Shown in pieces: positions 35,120-47,184 of a stretch of 64,000 bases of DNA. The translations under genes and the position numbers were made by a program. Below the pieces are notes generated by a model that searched no databases, was not told the DNA's origin, and saw only the letters and a list, made by a program, of their open reading frames with translations. Source of the DNA: Tethya wilhelma (lineage: Eukaryota; Porifera; Demospongiae; Tethyida; Tethyidae); assembly GCA_964030475.1 (NCBI GenBank), contig CAXIPT010000041.1, positions 62,001-126,000 on the forward strand. Direction: 5' to 3'. The first letter of the stretch is position 1. Every line of letters begins with the position of its first letter.

Positions 35120-35957
35120 GACTAACTAGCTCTCGTCTTGGTATTGAAGTTAGTAGCAGCAGTAGAAGTTGAGAGGAATGTGATGGTGGACAATTTCAAG
35201 TGTTGACTATTCTCAATATCCTCCCAAGTTAGGCTAGCACGTCTAAGTTGGAGAGAGTAGAGTTTGTGTTTCAATAGAGTGGCTGTTCTCTCCTTTAGAC
35301 CTTCCAACAGACGTAGCTTTCTCGCTGTTTTTTGAAAAATACAAGGTAAAAGTTTCTCCTTTTTGTACCGTGTGTCTTACCCGCCCGGCATGCGGCAGAC
35401 TTTGGGCGGCCAACGCGTGCACACTGTAAACACATGATATGAACAAGGTTGTCAGCTGAAATGAAACACTAATTCGACAAGACAAAACAACAAGCTTGTT
35501 TCTTTTCAAGAAACAGTTCAAGTTCTTGCTTCCATTCCATTCTCAGCCACGTTGCTCCTTTTCTGCGCATGTGCAGTTGATTGTGACGTAATTTTAAATT
35601 TTTGGGCGGGAAAAGAAATATTCGTTTAATTAGGGATGTGGGGGAAGTAAGGTCTTGTAGTTCATTCATTGGTGGCTATATAGAATTCATTCAACCATAA
35701 TACTCATCTGAATTATGAAGTATAAACAGTAACCATTGAACCAATGAATACTAGTATACAGCCCCCACACGTAGTACATACTCGCTATAGACAAGATAAT
35801 ACGGCTGACATCATTGTCTCGTATTCCAATGTTTGTGGGAGGGGCACGTCGTATCGTATTACTACACTCTGTATATAGTGTGGGCAGCATCGGTGCTATA
35901 GGGCTAAAGCAAATGTAGTCAGTATTGTTGTCGATTTGTAACTTAGCAGGATCACAA
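35120..35957. promoter_or_regulatory. Shared divergent promoter region
   Basis: Only 838 bp separate the start codons of the minus-strand protease (35119) and the plus-strand receptor (35958). The region presumably holds both promoters and 5' UTRs. No individual element could be assigned. Confidence 0.45.
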
Positions 35958-38677
35958 ATGGAGGTCTCGTATATCGCTCTACTGTTGATTCAAACAGCAG
36001 TGTACCTGGGTACCAACTTCAACGGTGTTCTAGGCCAACAAGGTAGGTACTATGTATTCAAATGGCATGACATAGTTTAAACAGTGTATCTAACCCCACA
36101 TTATAAAGATTTAGTGTACTAAAAGGGTTATAAAGAAACTAAGCTTGTATTATGCCAGTGACAGCATACATGCATGGTACAAATGTACCTGAACTTTGAA
36201 ATTCCCCAGGGTTATGTATCTCCAATATTCACCATAGTAACGTGTGTCTGTGCTAGCTATTTTAATGTTTTTATTGTGCTACAATTAGATCTAAATTACC
36301 AATTAACCTCCACACTGCACGTGCAAAATGACCAATAATATGAACAAGAATGTAAAAAAATCGTAGTATTGCCATTGTATGATAGTGTCACCGTACAATT
36401 TTGTTATGAATTCAACTTGAATTGAAAGGTGCACCTATCCGTATAACTATAGCTGATATAGTCTTTTGTTTTAATGTTTTCCATTCTTGTACCCAGTTTC
36501 TCTTAGGCTTGGTTCAGTGATTCTCACCAACAACAGTCAAGTGGCCATCACTGATATCGGAGACCCCAACAATGGAGGTATTCCTCTCACATGCACCACA
36601 ACCTTCAGACCGTGTTGTAGCAGTCTAGAAAATCGCTATGGAGAGTGGTACTATCCTAATGGAGTCCTGGTGCCCAATTCTGGAACTGGGCAAAATTTTT
36701 TCCGTGGACGAAGTGATGATGGTGAGGTTCGTTTGAGTCGAAGGAACAACGCTCTGACTCCACTGGGTACTTTTACCTGTGAGATACCACTGAATGGTCC
36801 CACTGATTTAGTGATGCTGACAGTTCAAGGTATATATGTATACGTAGCTAGATATATAGTCAATGGTGTGTGTGTGTGTGTGTGTGTGTGTGAGTACATG
36901 TATGTGGGTGCTATTCACAATTTCAGAGATCTAGTATGTATCTTCATAACAGTAATAAGCAATTAAGTTAAAGTTTAGATTCCCCGAAACACTCTAGCTA
37001 GTTTCAATATGATCAAAAGAGAGAAATATTTGATTCTGACTCAACTCCGGAGTACAAATTTTCCCTTTCATAACCTCTTATGCCCATTATCCTAAGTTTA
37101 GAGTTCACTGTCATCCATTTCACGGTCGTAATCACTCTAATGGCTAGTGTTCAATTGTGTGTGTCCAGTTTTGATAGCAACTATACCACCAGACATGTCT
37201 GTCAGGCATATACTGCATGCCTATATACAGACCTCCCACACAAAGTCTTTATTCCAGTGTATTCAATCATGTGGCATAATACCTCCCTTGGGAGTACGGG
37301 GTGTTTCCAACATTTGCAAGTCATTCTCGTTAAAAGTTTGTTCATTGGAAATGATCTTGAGATATAGCTGGGATCCGAATATTAACCCATACTGCGTGGT
37401 CTTTCAAGTTCTAGTTGAATGCTCTTATGTATACTAGCCTCGTACCCAGGCCACTCCCTCTTTTTAGTGTTTCATGTTAAAAAGAGGGAGATTACCACTG
37501 AGCTATACTAAAATTGACGGGCATTGGAGCAGAGAATAGCAGTATACACTAGCTACTATACATAGACACTAGTCGATTTCCAAACTAGATCTTGATACAT
37601 GATAGCCATAAAACTATAGGTTTTATAAATCTTTTTATTGTTATGTGATTTATTTTCCAGAATAATAAGCATAATACCAAGAAGTTAATCTCTCTCAAAT
37701 CATTCACAAACTTACTCCTTAGCTTGATCCTGGAAAGCCCAAAAATATCTTATTATAATAATTAAATACTTTGAATTCAATTCTCATGTAGACATCTCAC
37801 TAACAGCACTGTAAAATTCTACCAAGCATGCAGTCTGTCCACATCTACAAAATAATCTTTATTGTTGTTCACGAAAATGTTCAGTGATGCATGACGTGGC
37901 AGCTGTTATGTTTCTGTTGTCCTGTTCAGTCTAATGGCTACTATAATAACGTACTGGCACATTATTGAGCGCACTTTGCATATAAGTGCCCACTCGAATA
38001 TTATAACCCATGCCTCGTTGTTTTTGCTCTTGACACTTCATTATTAAGCGCTCATGATGATTTTCACTATTGACACAGGGGAAGGGTCAGTTTCTGGACA
38101 CGTAGACAACGCTTCACCCACAAAAAGAGTCCACATGCTCTAGACAAGTTGTGCTCAAAATAACGCTCTCCAAAAATTCCGTTGCCTCGTTCAGTTTGAA
38201 ACATATAGCTCACGTGGCAGTGTATCTTAAGTTATTACGCACATTTTGCTGTTAAGCGCCTCTTTTCTTCAACTGAATCTGGGATTGGAATGTACCAATA
38301 TAATTGAAACTCAATCGCGTGCCATACCTCCCTGCTATCATGTGTATCAGATTAAGTTCATCATTAATTTTTGTATGTCTTTTGTTCTACCTACAGTCAT
38401 TGAGGCATCTCCAATAACTACTTCTGCATCCACAACTTTACCTCCATTCAGCACACTACAAGCTGAGACGACCATTGCCATGTCAACAGCAGCTGAGACT
38501 ACCGTTGCCATGACAACAGCAGCAGTGACGACTACTCAAGAACCGACTACCCAGATTTTGCCAACTGAGGTTGTAGAAACTACTCAGGTGGAAACTACCC
38601 AGACTACATCAGAAGTTACGACTGTAGTAGAGACAACTAGTACTGCAGTAGAACCATCAGGTAAGATTACATTGATA

Positions 38678-38750
<73 letters not shown>

Positions 38751-38985
38751 AAAAAAATCACACAGTCACACACACAAACAATGCGAATACCTTGGCATGT
38801 GCAAAACAAACTAACCTACTATCCCACATACATTATAACCTTATAATTATGAAAATTCCTTCATTTTGTCAGCAAGGAATGCTACATAATTGTTATTATT
38901 AATTTTTATTGACAATGTATGGGGGAGTTGACTTTAATATGCATGACACTACAACCAAATTTGAAAAAAACCCAACTTTTTTGCT

Positions 38986-39029
<44 letters not shown>

Positions 39030-42000
39030 TCTCTTAGTCTTGGAAACACTACTCTTGCCAACAACAGTGAGGTTGTGATCACCGATATCGGAGATCTCGA
39101 CCAAGGTACCGACCTAGTCTGTTCCACGACCTTTAGACCTTGTTGTAGCAATGCTGATAATCGTCACGGTGAATGGTACTATCCCAATGGGACATTAGTA
39201 CCTAATATGGCAGCAGGGGCGGATTTTTTCCGTGGACGAAGTGATGAAGGTTTCATCCGTTTGAGTCGAAGGAACAATGCTCTCTCTCCACTGGGTACCT
39301 TCACCTGTGAGATACCACTGAGCAGTCCCAGTGATCTAGTGAGACTGACAGTCACAGGTATATGAGTTCAAAAACTATTGTCAATACATTTACAGTAAAG
39401 TTGTTTTCTACATGTGCTTTCAATGTACTATAATATTATAGCGGGTAATTTTGATGGGCTTAAAATTTGGTGAATTTGCATTTTAGCATGTTTGGTGATT
39501 TAGCTCCACACACTGCATTGTTTATATACGCGCATGGGAATAATTATAAAACTGTTTGGTGATTTGAAAAATAATTCAACTATTCGCCAAATTTACCTGC
39601 TATACCGTGTCTTAGTCCACATGAAAAATCATTGGAAAAATCTTTGTGATATCTAGTTGGGATTCGAACCCATGCAGGTCGATCTTTAATTTCTTCCACA
39701 ATAGGTGTATGCATTCTACTTGACTATAATATTTATTTATTTTTTAATTTTTGCAGTTATTGAAGCTCCTTCTACAACTGATAGTGTTCTAGTAACAACT
39801 GAAAGACCAACAACAATGACCACTATGGGCCAAACTGAAACTACCTCTGTCCAAACTGGTGCCACTACTGTCCAAACTGATGCCACTACCATCCAAACTG
39901 ATGCCACTACTGCATTCCAAACTGATACCACTATTGTCCAAACGGATACAACTCTAGTTGAAGCAGAAACGACTGCTACAACTGAAACACTCACAACACA
40001 ACCTCCCACGACTGAAATACCTCCAAGTGGTACGCACATTCCTCATGTCATTCATTCATTCTTAGCTATACCAACAAATTAGGTCTTTCCCTATCAAAAC
40101 TTGTCTAGTCTAAATTCCCCATTACTTAAAGAAACTATGTCACTATATAAGCGCTGTTTTGTTACGAAAACCAAAATGTATGACGTTTTATGACATACTG
40201 TGTTCTATGACCTTTTGTGACATTTTTTGTTTTGTTTCTAGCACAATCTGGGTACCTGTTTGGATGCTAGCTATATATATGTGTATGTACCTGTATTGCA
40301 ACAAAAAATGTACAAAAGGTCATAATTTTATTTTTGGTAACAAAAACAGCGCTTATAATAGTGACATAGTTCTTAATTTTAAGTAAAAATTATAATTATT
40401 ATGCTACGTACCTTTTCCCCTCTCTTTCTTCATACCTATAGTTTCTCTCAGTCTTGGAAACACTCCTCTTGCCAACAACAGTGAGGTTGTGATCACTGAT
40501 ATCGGAGATATCAACCAAGGTACCGACCTAGTCTGTTCCACGACCTTTAGACCCTGTTGTAGCAGTACTGATAATCGTCATGGTGAATGGTACTATCCCG
40601 ATGGGAGACAAGTACCTAATATGGCAGCAGGGGAGGATTTTTTCCGTGGACGAAGTGACGAAGGTTTCATTCGTTTGAGTCGAAGGAACAACGCTCTCTC
40701 TCCACTGGGTACCTTCACCTGTGAGATACCACTGAGCAGTCCCAGTGATCTAGTGAGACTGACAGTCACAGGTAATTGAAAGATAGTATATAGGGTTAGC
40801 CTCGTTCCCAGACAGTGACTCTCTCCTGTGACCTCACACTCATGGTAAAGAAGGGGAGAGCCTGGGAACGAGCTAGACTAGATAGAGTTAGATTGATAGA
40901 TTCATGTATGCTGCCACTATATAGTTCATCTGATTTTAGAATGCCGGTAGAAAAAATCAAGTAACTTTCTGAGTTCTTTCTGATTCTTTCCGATCCAACT
41001 GATTTCAAAATCTTAAGCATCATTGGAAAGTGCTCGCTCTCCCTGCAAAACTTTAATTTCCTATGGGACAAAATAGCTAACTTTTGACAGGTAAGGTGTA
41101 GGAAGAGCTGGAAAACCAATCAAAAGAACATGAATCTCATTATTTCACTTCCAGCAATATTCTCAAACCAGATGGATTTTAGCTAGCCTCGTACCCAAGT
41201 TCTCTCCTTTGACCTTATTTTTCGAAGCTAAATATTAAACGTTTGATTCTGATCTTCTTCATTTGATTCAATCAGATATTTGGATTCAGAACTAACACTT
41301 TCATTCACTCTACACACATACAGTTGTGGAACCTCCTACAACTGAAGCACCAACCACTACAGCTGAAGAGACTACACAGCCATCACCACTGATGACTACC
41401 TCCGAATCCACAGAACCATTCACGACCAGTACTGAGTCATCAGTGACTCAAATGACCAGCACGCTCGATAATAATCTCGATTCGGCTCTGTTTCAAGTTC
41501 GTCTCACAGGCATTAGCAACTGTATCACCTGGAGAGTGAGTGGATTTTTATTGTACTCTATATAGTTTGCTAAACTTTTAACTGTAGTCATATGCTATAA
41601 TAATGTATAATGATATAATGTGCAATATTGTAAAAAAAAAAAGAAGAAAAAAAAAGCATAATGTATGGAATAAAGCCTCGCATCCAGCCTCTCTCCTACT
41701 GTTTAAGATTGCATAATTTTAAGATCATAATCTCGTGCCTGTGAAATGTCAACTGTGAACTGTTTATTCTTAACTGTGAACTCTGAACTGTGCATTTTTA
41801 ACTGAGAAATGTATATTCTTAAAATAAGATAGGAATAAATTTTAAACAGTAGTAGTTATGATTTTTTTCCTAATTATTACAAAAAAAAATATCCAGGAAA
41901 GCAATGCTGTTGAGAAAGCTGAAGATGTACTTGATACAATAGTCACTAACATCAGAGATCTTTGCCAATGTGACTTCACACGCTCTCAAATCACAAGAGG

Positions 42001-42431
42001 TGGATTCCGCTGTTTCCCAGGCTCTTCAAACTCGGTCACCTATCGTGCCGAAATCGTAGGCGATTCTCTAACAAGTACCGATCAGCTACTAGCACACATT
42101 GAATCTTGGCTGAATAGCGACAGTGCCAATTCTGTCCACATTCAATCGGTCATCCTAACTGCTGACAGTTCTTGTAGCGTTCAAATTTCGAGCCTAAGTG
42201 AAGCAGAGTGCCAAAGAGGTAAAGGAGGATCGGTACCATTGGCGGCCATTGCTGGTGGTGTGGCAGGAGGTGTGGTGGTGATAGTGGTGTTGGTGATTGC
42301 TGTTGTTGTACTGGTCTGTTTGAGAAGAAGACGAGCAAAATACCACTTGGCTTTTCCACGAGGGTAAGTGTCTTTAGAGAGAAATATGTTATTATAACAT
42401 CATTTTCTCTGTGTGTGTGAGTGTGTGTGAG

Positions 42432-42502
<71 letters not shown>

Positions 42503-43075
42503 NTCATCTCTTTTTTTTCTTGCAGGAGTGATGATTTTACCAATCATGACGCCATGCTAAATGCAGTCTCCTTCACCAACCCATCCCACCATCTCTATGA
42601 CGATGTACCAAGATCAGGAGGGGCAGCTCGTCACCAAAAACGACGAAAATCCATGGACAGAAAACTGAGCATTTCCAGTCTCAAACGAGAAGTGATCAAT
42701 GTAGAGGCTTCCAATGTCATCATGACAAACCCAAGCACGGGAGTCTACGAGCAGGTCGATCTTGGACAAGTAGGTTTTGCCGAAACGTCAACTTTCTCCG
42801 AGAGAAAAGCGAAAACGGATCCTCTACCGAAACTACCTGGGGAACAGACGCCTCAAGCTCAGCGCCGGCCTTCAGATTATCTCGTACCCAACGTCAAAAG
42901 TAGCAGTCAAATGATACCCAATCCCACGTACGGAGTAGCACCCCCTGGGAGTGGTCCCGTTCTAGACCCCCCCAAGGATCCTGTGAGCCGACCGATACTA
43001 CTAGGAGGAAGTGAGGGAGGTGGGAGTGATATGAAGAGTAGTACTGGAGATTATGCTGTTATTGACATCAAGTGA
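35958..43075 (+). CDS. Ig-like/mucin transmembrane receptor, complete
   Basis: Exons 35958-36042 (signal peptide), 36497-36829, 38397-38660, 39028-39357, 39757-40029, 40442-40771, 41324-41535, 41897-42363, 42526-43075 give 947 residues. Three Ig-like exons share FRPCC, GEWYYPNG or GEWYYPDG, FFRGRSD, LSRRNNAL and LGTFTCEIP. Each is followed by a Thr-rich mucin-like exon. Next come a Cys-containing domain (CQCDFTRSQITRGGFRC), one membrane helix (VVVIVVLVIAVVVLVC), a basic stop-transfer and a tail of about 180 residues. The tail has tyrosine motifs YDDVP, YEQVDL, YLVPNV, PTYGV and DYAVIDI, the last resembling an ITIM. The introns up to the third mucin exon are phase 1, as in exon-shuffled proteins. 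It looks like a sponge Ig-superfamily signalling receptor; the ligand is unknown. Confidence 0.85.
36960..38396. other. Long receptor intron, no further exon seen
   Basis: The remainder of the 1.57-kb intron. A family B-like end (TAGCCTCGTACCCAGGC) begins at 37435, with a short fold-back AAAAAGAGGGAG following. No Ig or mucin exon is present. Confidence 0.5.
38681..38749. repeat. (GA)n microsatellite in an intron
   Basis: About 68 bp of GA right after a mucin exon donor. Confidence 0.95.
39438..39606. mobile_element. MITE in a receptor intron
   Basis: Ends TATAGCGGGTAA and TTTACCTGCTATA, with an internal inverted TTTGGTGATTT motif. Confidence 0.6.
40132..40374. mobile_element. MITE with about 40-bp arms
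   Basis: AACTATGTCACTATATAAGC at the left returns as GCTTATAATAGTGACATAGT at the right, and the match continues through CGCTGTTTTGTTAC/GTAACAAAAACAGCG. It lies in a receptor intron. Confidence 0.8.
40797..40874. mobile_element. Family B MITE, short
   Basis: TTAGCCTCGTTCCCAG at the left and GAGAGCCTGGGAACGAGCTA at the right, with CTCACACTCATGGTAAAG between, directly after an Ig exon donor. Confidence 0.75.
42413..42503. repeat. (GT)n/(GA)n with a one-base gap
   Basis: Repeat before the last receptor exon, ending at N 42503. The exon boundary at 42526 is not affected. Confidence 0.95.
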
Positions 43076-43508
43076 TCACTTAATACAATATTATATTGTG
43101 TGTAAATCCCTTGTGAACAATCCTACGTGTGTGCTTGTTAATATTAATTACAAAGAATTGTCAATCTTTTTCATTAATTTTATTATTGTAGCTATCAAAA
43201 TTTTTGTAGCATTATATTATGTAGTATGCCATGGTATCATATATGCATACACATGCACTTTTAAATCATGCTTTGCAATTGTTTAATATTCATTGAATGT
43301 CCTTTAGAATAAGCACACGGACACAACTTATATTAGTGTCAATGGGACAATTGGTCCATTCCTAATATGCGTACTATACCATAATATTATGTTTCACCAC
43401 AAAACAATTGTAGGGTGAGGCAAGTGAATGCATGACATTGTACGTATAATTATAGAATCTAATGCTTTGTCTATCCAAGCAAGATCGTATTGTATAGCAA
43501 AATTTAAT

Positions 43509-43602
43509 ATGAAGTCAATACTTGGTGCCTGTCACATTGGTGTGCTACTAATATTGTCACTGTTTGTCATCTTCATGATCAGTCACTGTGCAATGGGACA
43601 AT
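43509..43602 (+). pseudogene. Orphan receptor signal-peptide exon
   Basis: ATG followed by KSILGACHIGVLLILSLFV and a hydrophobic stretch ending SHCAMGQ, then a GTACGT donor in phase 1. It is almost the same as exon 1 of the receptor at 62257, including upstream non-coding sequence (AGAATCTAATG, AGCAAAATT). It lies 434 bp behind the receptor tail, as the 62257 exon lies 367 bp behind another tail. No Ig exon follows before the next gap, so the rest of this gene is lost or not assembled. Confidence 0.7.
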
Positions 43603-43634
43603 GTACGTAAGCTGAAAATTAGTAGCAGCTCTCA

Positions 43635-43896
43635 TAGCCTCGCGGGCCAGCCCTTTCATGAGTCTGGTAACACTGGCATGGCGGAACTTTAATTGGCTTT
43701 AGTTGGCTACAGCCTGTTGCTATGTAAACTTCAATAGTACTGATAGAGTCCCTACTAGAGGTGAAACCGTTACATCACTTGTCAATTTTGATAATAGCAA
43801 CCCCCAACTACAATTTGCTGACAGTGCAGAACAAACTACTGATAGCAGTGTTACCAGACTCTTCCTTTCCCTTGGAAAGAGCTGGCTTGCGAGACT
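43635..43896. mobile_element. hAT-type MITE, 8-bp TSD
   Basis: Starts TAGCCTCGCGGGCCAGC and ends GCTGGCTTGCGAGACT. AGCTCTCA flanks both sides (43627-43634 and 43897-43904). Inside, AGTCTGGTAACACT returns inverted as AGTGTTACCAGACT. Confidence 0.75.
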
Positions 43897-43904
43897 AGCT
43901 CTCA

Positions 43905-44461
43905 TAGCTATTAGAGTATGGCATGTTTAGTAAGAATGGGCCGATGTTTATGATTATATAAATCGTCAAGCCTATTTATATCCGTAGTATAGAGAGAAGC
44001 GCTAGTGGGAAGCCCTTATAGTGTAATGAAAGGCACCATATGCATGGTGCACAACCCTCGGCGTATATACACTGTGATAAATGCAATACAATATTTATTG
44101 CATGCATTATAATCAGGCAATGAGGAAAGATATCGAGGCATGATTGTACGTATACTGTCGGCATTGCAATCTCATGTAAAACATACTTTCTATACTTTAC
44201 TGCAGCTGTATAACATCGAGGCTGGCAATGCATGCAGACTGTACTGTGCATGGGCGTGGCTACTTAGGCAACGTCGCGATCATAATATTATCACAAGCTA
44301 TCTTGCTGCAGAGTTTGCAAAACAAAAGCGCTTGGACTAGAAATACTCTGTTACGTCTAAGCATTTATACTAGAGTCAGTGTCGCTATCTCAGACTTCCT
44401 AGTGTTTTAGCGAGGTCCAGCTAGCGCACGATCAGTCAACTCTCGATCTCGCTATATATTT
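43905..44461. other. Intergenic DNA, no gene recognised
   Basis: Short ORFs without domain content. No intact repeat borders found. Confidence 0.45.
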
Positions 44462-44760
44462 GGGGTGGCCTGGTGGCTAGTCCAACAATGACTCTGACTC
44501 CCAACCCTTGGGTAGGCGGTTCGAGTCCCTCCAGTGCCACAGGTATTTGTTTCTTTCCCATTTTCTCTTTCGAGCTCTGCCTAGGAGTTGACTCAGCTCT
44601 ACCCCAAAAAATGAGGAGGTGAATTTCACCGCATCCTTCGGAGGGGATGTAAAGCCGTCGGTCCCGGGGGACCTGCGTTCATTAGCCTTAGGCTATTTGC
44701 AGGCCCTCGTTAGCCACAATTGTGGTAAACCCGAAGGGGCACTTAAAAAAAAATAAATAT
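44462..44760 (+). mobile_element. tRNA-derived SINE
   Basis: The head GGGGTGGCCTGGTGGCTAG ... GGCGGTTCGAGTCCCTCCAG resembles a tRNA, with an A-box-like and a clear B-box (GGTTCGAGTCC). The body contains GGGGATGTAAAGCCGTCGGT and CCCGAAGGGGCAC, and the end is A-rich, running into (TA)n. Pol III transcription and LINE-dependent copying would be expected. The tRNA source was not determined. Confidence 0.75.
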
Positions 44761-45007
44761 ATATATATATATATACGTAGTGCTATAGTGGGTGGGGCCA
44801 CGTAGACAAAATGGCCGCCCGAGCGATGGGTCGGACTGAAAATCCTGGCATAGCTCAAGAACTATAAGCTTTTAGCTTCTGATACACGTATTTTTTTTAG
44901 ATGAACATCAGTACTCCATGCTTATGTCCTTAATTTTCAGAGTAGACTTGCTGTTCTTCAGATTAAGAGTGAACACACACACACACNAATGCTAAATCAA
45001 TTCGTAC

Positions 45008-45323
45008 CTGATCCATCATAGACATGAATGAAAGCACCACTCTCATGAGTTGCCATGACAACGTAAAACTGCACGGAGAGATCAACTTTAAACCAGTCAA
45101 ACCAGTCAAACCAGTCAAACCTGTTTCCCTGACCTGTTGATCCTGCAGCGATGGAAGCTGCACCTCTGAGAAGGTGACAGTGTCCTGGTCATAGTCTGTG
45201 GCCACATAGAGCCTCCGAGACCTGTCATCAGCCTCCTTGTGACCAGTGATGTTCTTACGAGAGACAAACAGGAAACGATTGTCCACTCTAAACCGGTAGG
45301 CAGAGTGATCAATGACTGCTCCA

Positions 45324-45374
<51 letters not shown>

Positions 45375-47076
45375 TATCAACGGTAGGCCTTTGCAAATTA
45401 TGCTAGCATAATTTTGAGCATACCGTAAATCATGAAAATTTCATAGTCGATTAATTTTCGTAGTCGCTGCCGACTACGAAAATTAAACGCACGAAAAATT
45501 GCAAAATAGTGGGTGGGGCTGCGTAACGCAGCGATGCTACGAAAATTTAACATACGAAAAATTTTAACACTAAAATTTCGGGATTTACGGTAATAGGTAA
45601 GCATTAGAATCAGAGAATTATGCTGGCATAATAGGTGAATTCTTGGCATAATTTGAGCAAAAACATTTAATTGAATTATAAAGTTGAACACTTTCTTACT
45701 ATCTATTGTAGGTTTCAATATCTACAAGGGTTAACAATGGCATCTTATCTTAATGACAGTTGTGTCAAATTGTACTCAAAATTGATCTAGATATCTTGGT
45801 AGATGTTGCGTATTTTGCATGACAAATTATGGATTTTAACACGAAAACGTTGAGTATAATAGGTAAAACTGTGGAGCATAATAGGTGAAATTGTGAGAAT
45901 TAGAGCATAGCATAATGGGCAAAAAATTAAGCATAATTTGCAAAGGCCTAATCAACGGTGAAGATTCAGGGTCAATCAATGGCTCACCTTGAGTGCTTCT
46001 ATCAGCTATGTTCATCCGATAGAGGGGGGCGTGGTCAGACATGGTGGACTGGCTGCTGTAGTAGACATACTCAATGTGGGGGTTGATGGTGACACTGATA
46101 GAGGGGGAGATTAACGTGAACCCTCAACAAATACCACTCTAATTGAATTATCTCACATCTCCACTAGTCGTACACTGCGAGCCACAACGCTCCAACTCCT
46201 AGCGCCAGTCTCCGAGACATACAACTGCAATGACATCACTATGACATAATGCCAAGGGATCACATGATCTCTCACTTACCGTCCCTGAATTGTCCCTGAT
46301 GATCATGTGCTGAGGATTGCGCCCACTGAGATAGACCTCAGCCTCGGGGTCAAAGTCCGTGGAGGGGGTGTGGCGCATGTCCCAGGTCTCTCCTGCGTCG
46401 TGACTGACATAGATGAAGCGTCTATTGAGGGAGAGGACGATCACAGTGTGCCTCCCGTCGGCTGCGGAGGTCTGGAGGGAGTTGGGGTAGACACTGGTGG
46501 CTATGAGGGAGGCATCGGACGTGAAGTGGAACAGACCAATGGACTGCCTGATCTTCCCTCTCCACACGTTGGTGGAGCCCTCCTCTGTCTTATCAGAGGC
46601 CAAGATGAGGATCTCCTGGGCAGATAGAGAGGACATGAACACACCTAACAACACACACCACTGCCGTGGTCCTCACATCTCTTCCCACCCAGATGGCCTG
46701 GATCGTCTCTGCCTTCTCATCAAGGTCTTGCTGAATACAAACAAACACACAAAATAATTATGATGTCATTGTAAGTAGAACCATGGATTAGATATGGTAC
46801 GACCGTTCTTACTGGTTCATGATTGAGGTCCTGGGCCATTCCACAGCTCTCGTCGCTCCTCCTGTGGCGATGTCTAGGCCTCTCATCATCTGCTACCGTA
46901 TTCTCTGAGGAAGCCACTAGTAGCCCGTCCGTAGATGGTAACTTGCTTATTATTCTGGCCTCTGTATTTCTCCGTTTCTGTGTCAGTAATCCTTCAGAAG
47001 TCAACGATGAGACAAGGAGCACACAAGTTAGTAGAACTGCCGCCAAATGGTTCATCTCGCTGATCGCTGGAGACAT
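45008..47076 (-). CDS. VPS10-domain receptor (sortilin/SorLA type), N-terminal exons
   Basis: Exons 46813-47076 (signal peptide MNHLAAVLLTCVLLVSS, basic RHRHRR propeptide site), 46677-46730, 46280-46615, 46157-46224, 45988-46094, 45134-45318, 45008-45068, all phase-compatible. Typical VPS10 beta-propeller blocks are visible: YVSHDAGETWD (Asp box), FDPEAEVYLSGRNPQHMIIR, LYVSETGARSWSVV, NRFLFVSRKN, RRLYVATDYDQDTVTF and SLQDQQ|FYVV. Such receptors sort ligands between Golgi, endosome and surface. The rest of the protein is lost at the gap at 44987. Choice among sortilin, SorLA and SorCS is not possible from this part. Confidence 0.85.
45384..45950. mobile_element. hAT-type MITE (family C), 8-bp TSD, with nested MITE
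   Basis: Ends TAGGCCTTTGCAAATTATGC and its inverse GCATAATTTGCAAAGGCCTA. ATCAACGG flanks both sides (45376-45383 and 45951-45958). The interior is rich in ATTATGCTC-type units. It sits in a VPS10 gene intron and is split by a TA-flanked element at 45423-45590. Confidence 0.88.
45423..45590. mobile_element. mariner-like MITE nested in family C MITE
   Basis: CCGTAAATC at the left and GATTTACGG at the right, each flanked by TA. The second family C copy (49462-49890) shows the uninterrupted site, so the borders and the TA duplication are certain. Confidence 0.88.
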
Positions 47077-47184
47077 TCCTTCAGCACCGGGAAGAATATA
47101 TGGTGGGCTTTATTTAGAATTATGGATGTCACATGACCAAAAGAGGTGTGGTCGACGATCATTTCCATCTGACAGCAGCTGAAG
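47077..47184. promoter_or_regulatory. 108-bp bidirectional promoter
   Basis: The VPS10 gene starts at 47076 on the minus strand and CFAP20DC at 47185 on the plus strand. Both promoters must overlap here or lie in 5' UTR. No TATA box is obvious. Confidence 0.55.

Noticed and set aside
38906..39151. Minus ORF of 81 codons
   Set aside because: Antisense to the second Ig exon and a CA repeat.
44462..44541. Functional tRNA gene
   Set aside because: B-box present, but the head has no convincing anticodon arm and is fused to a SINE body with an A-rich tail.
46307..46757. Plus-strand ORFs of 106 and 86 codons
   Set aside because: Antisense to the VPS10 exon, which has clear motifs and splice sites.
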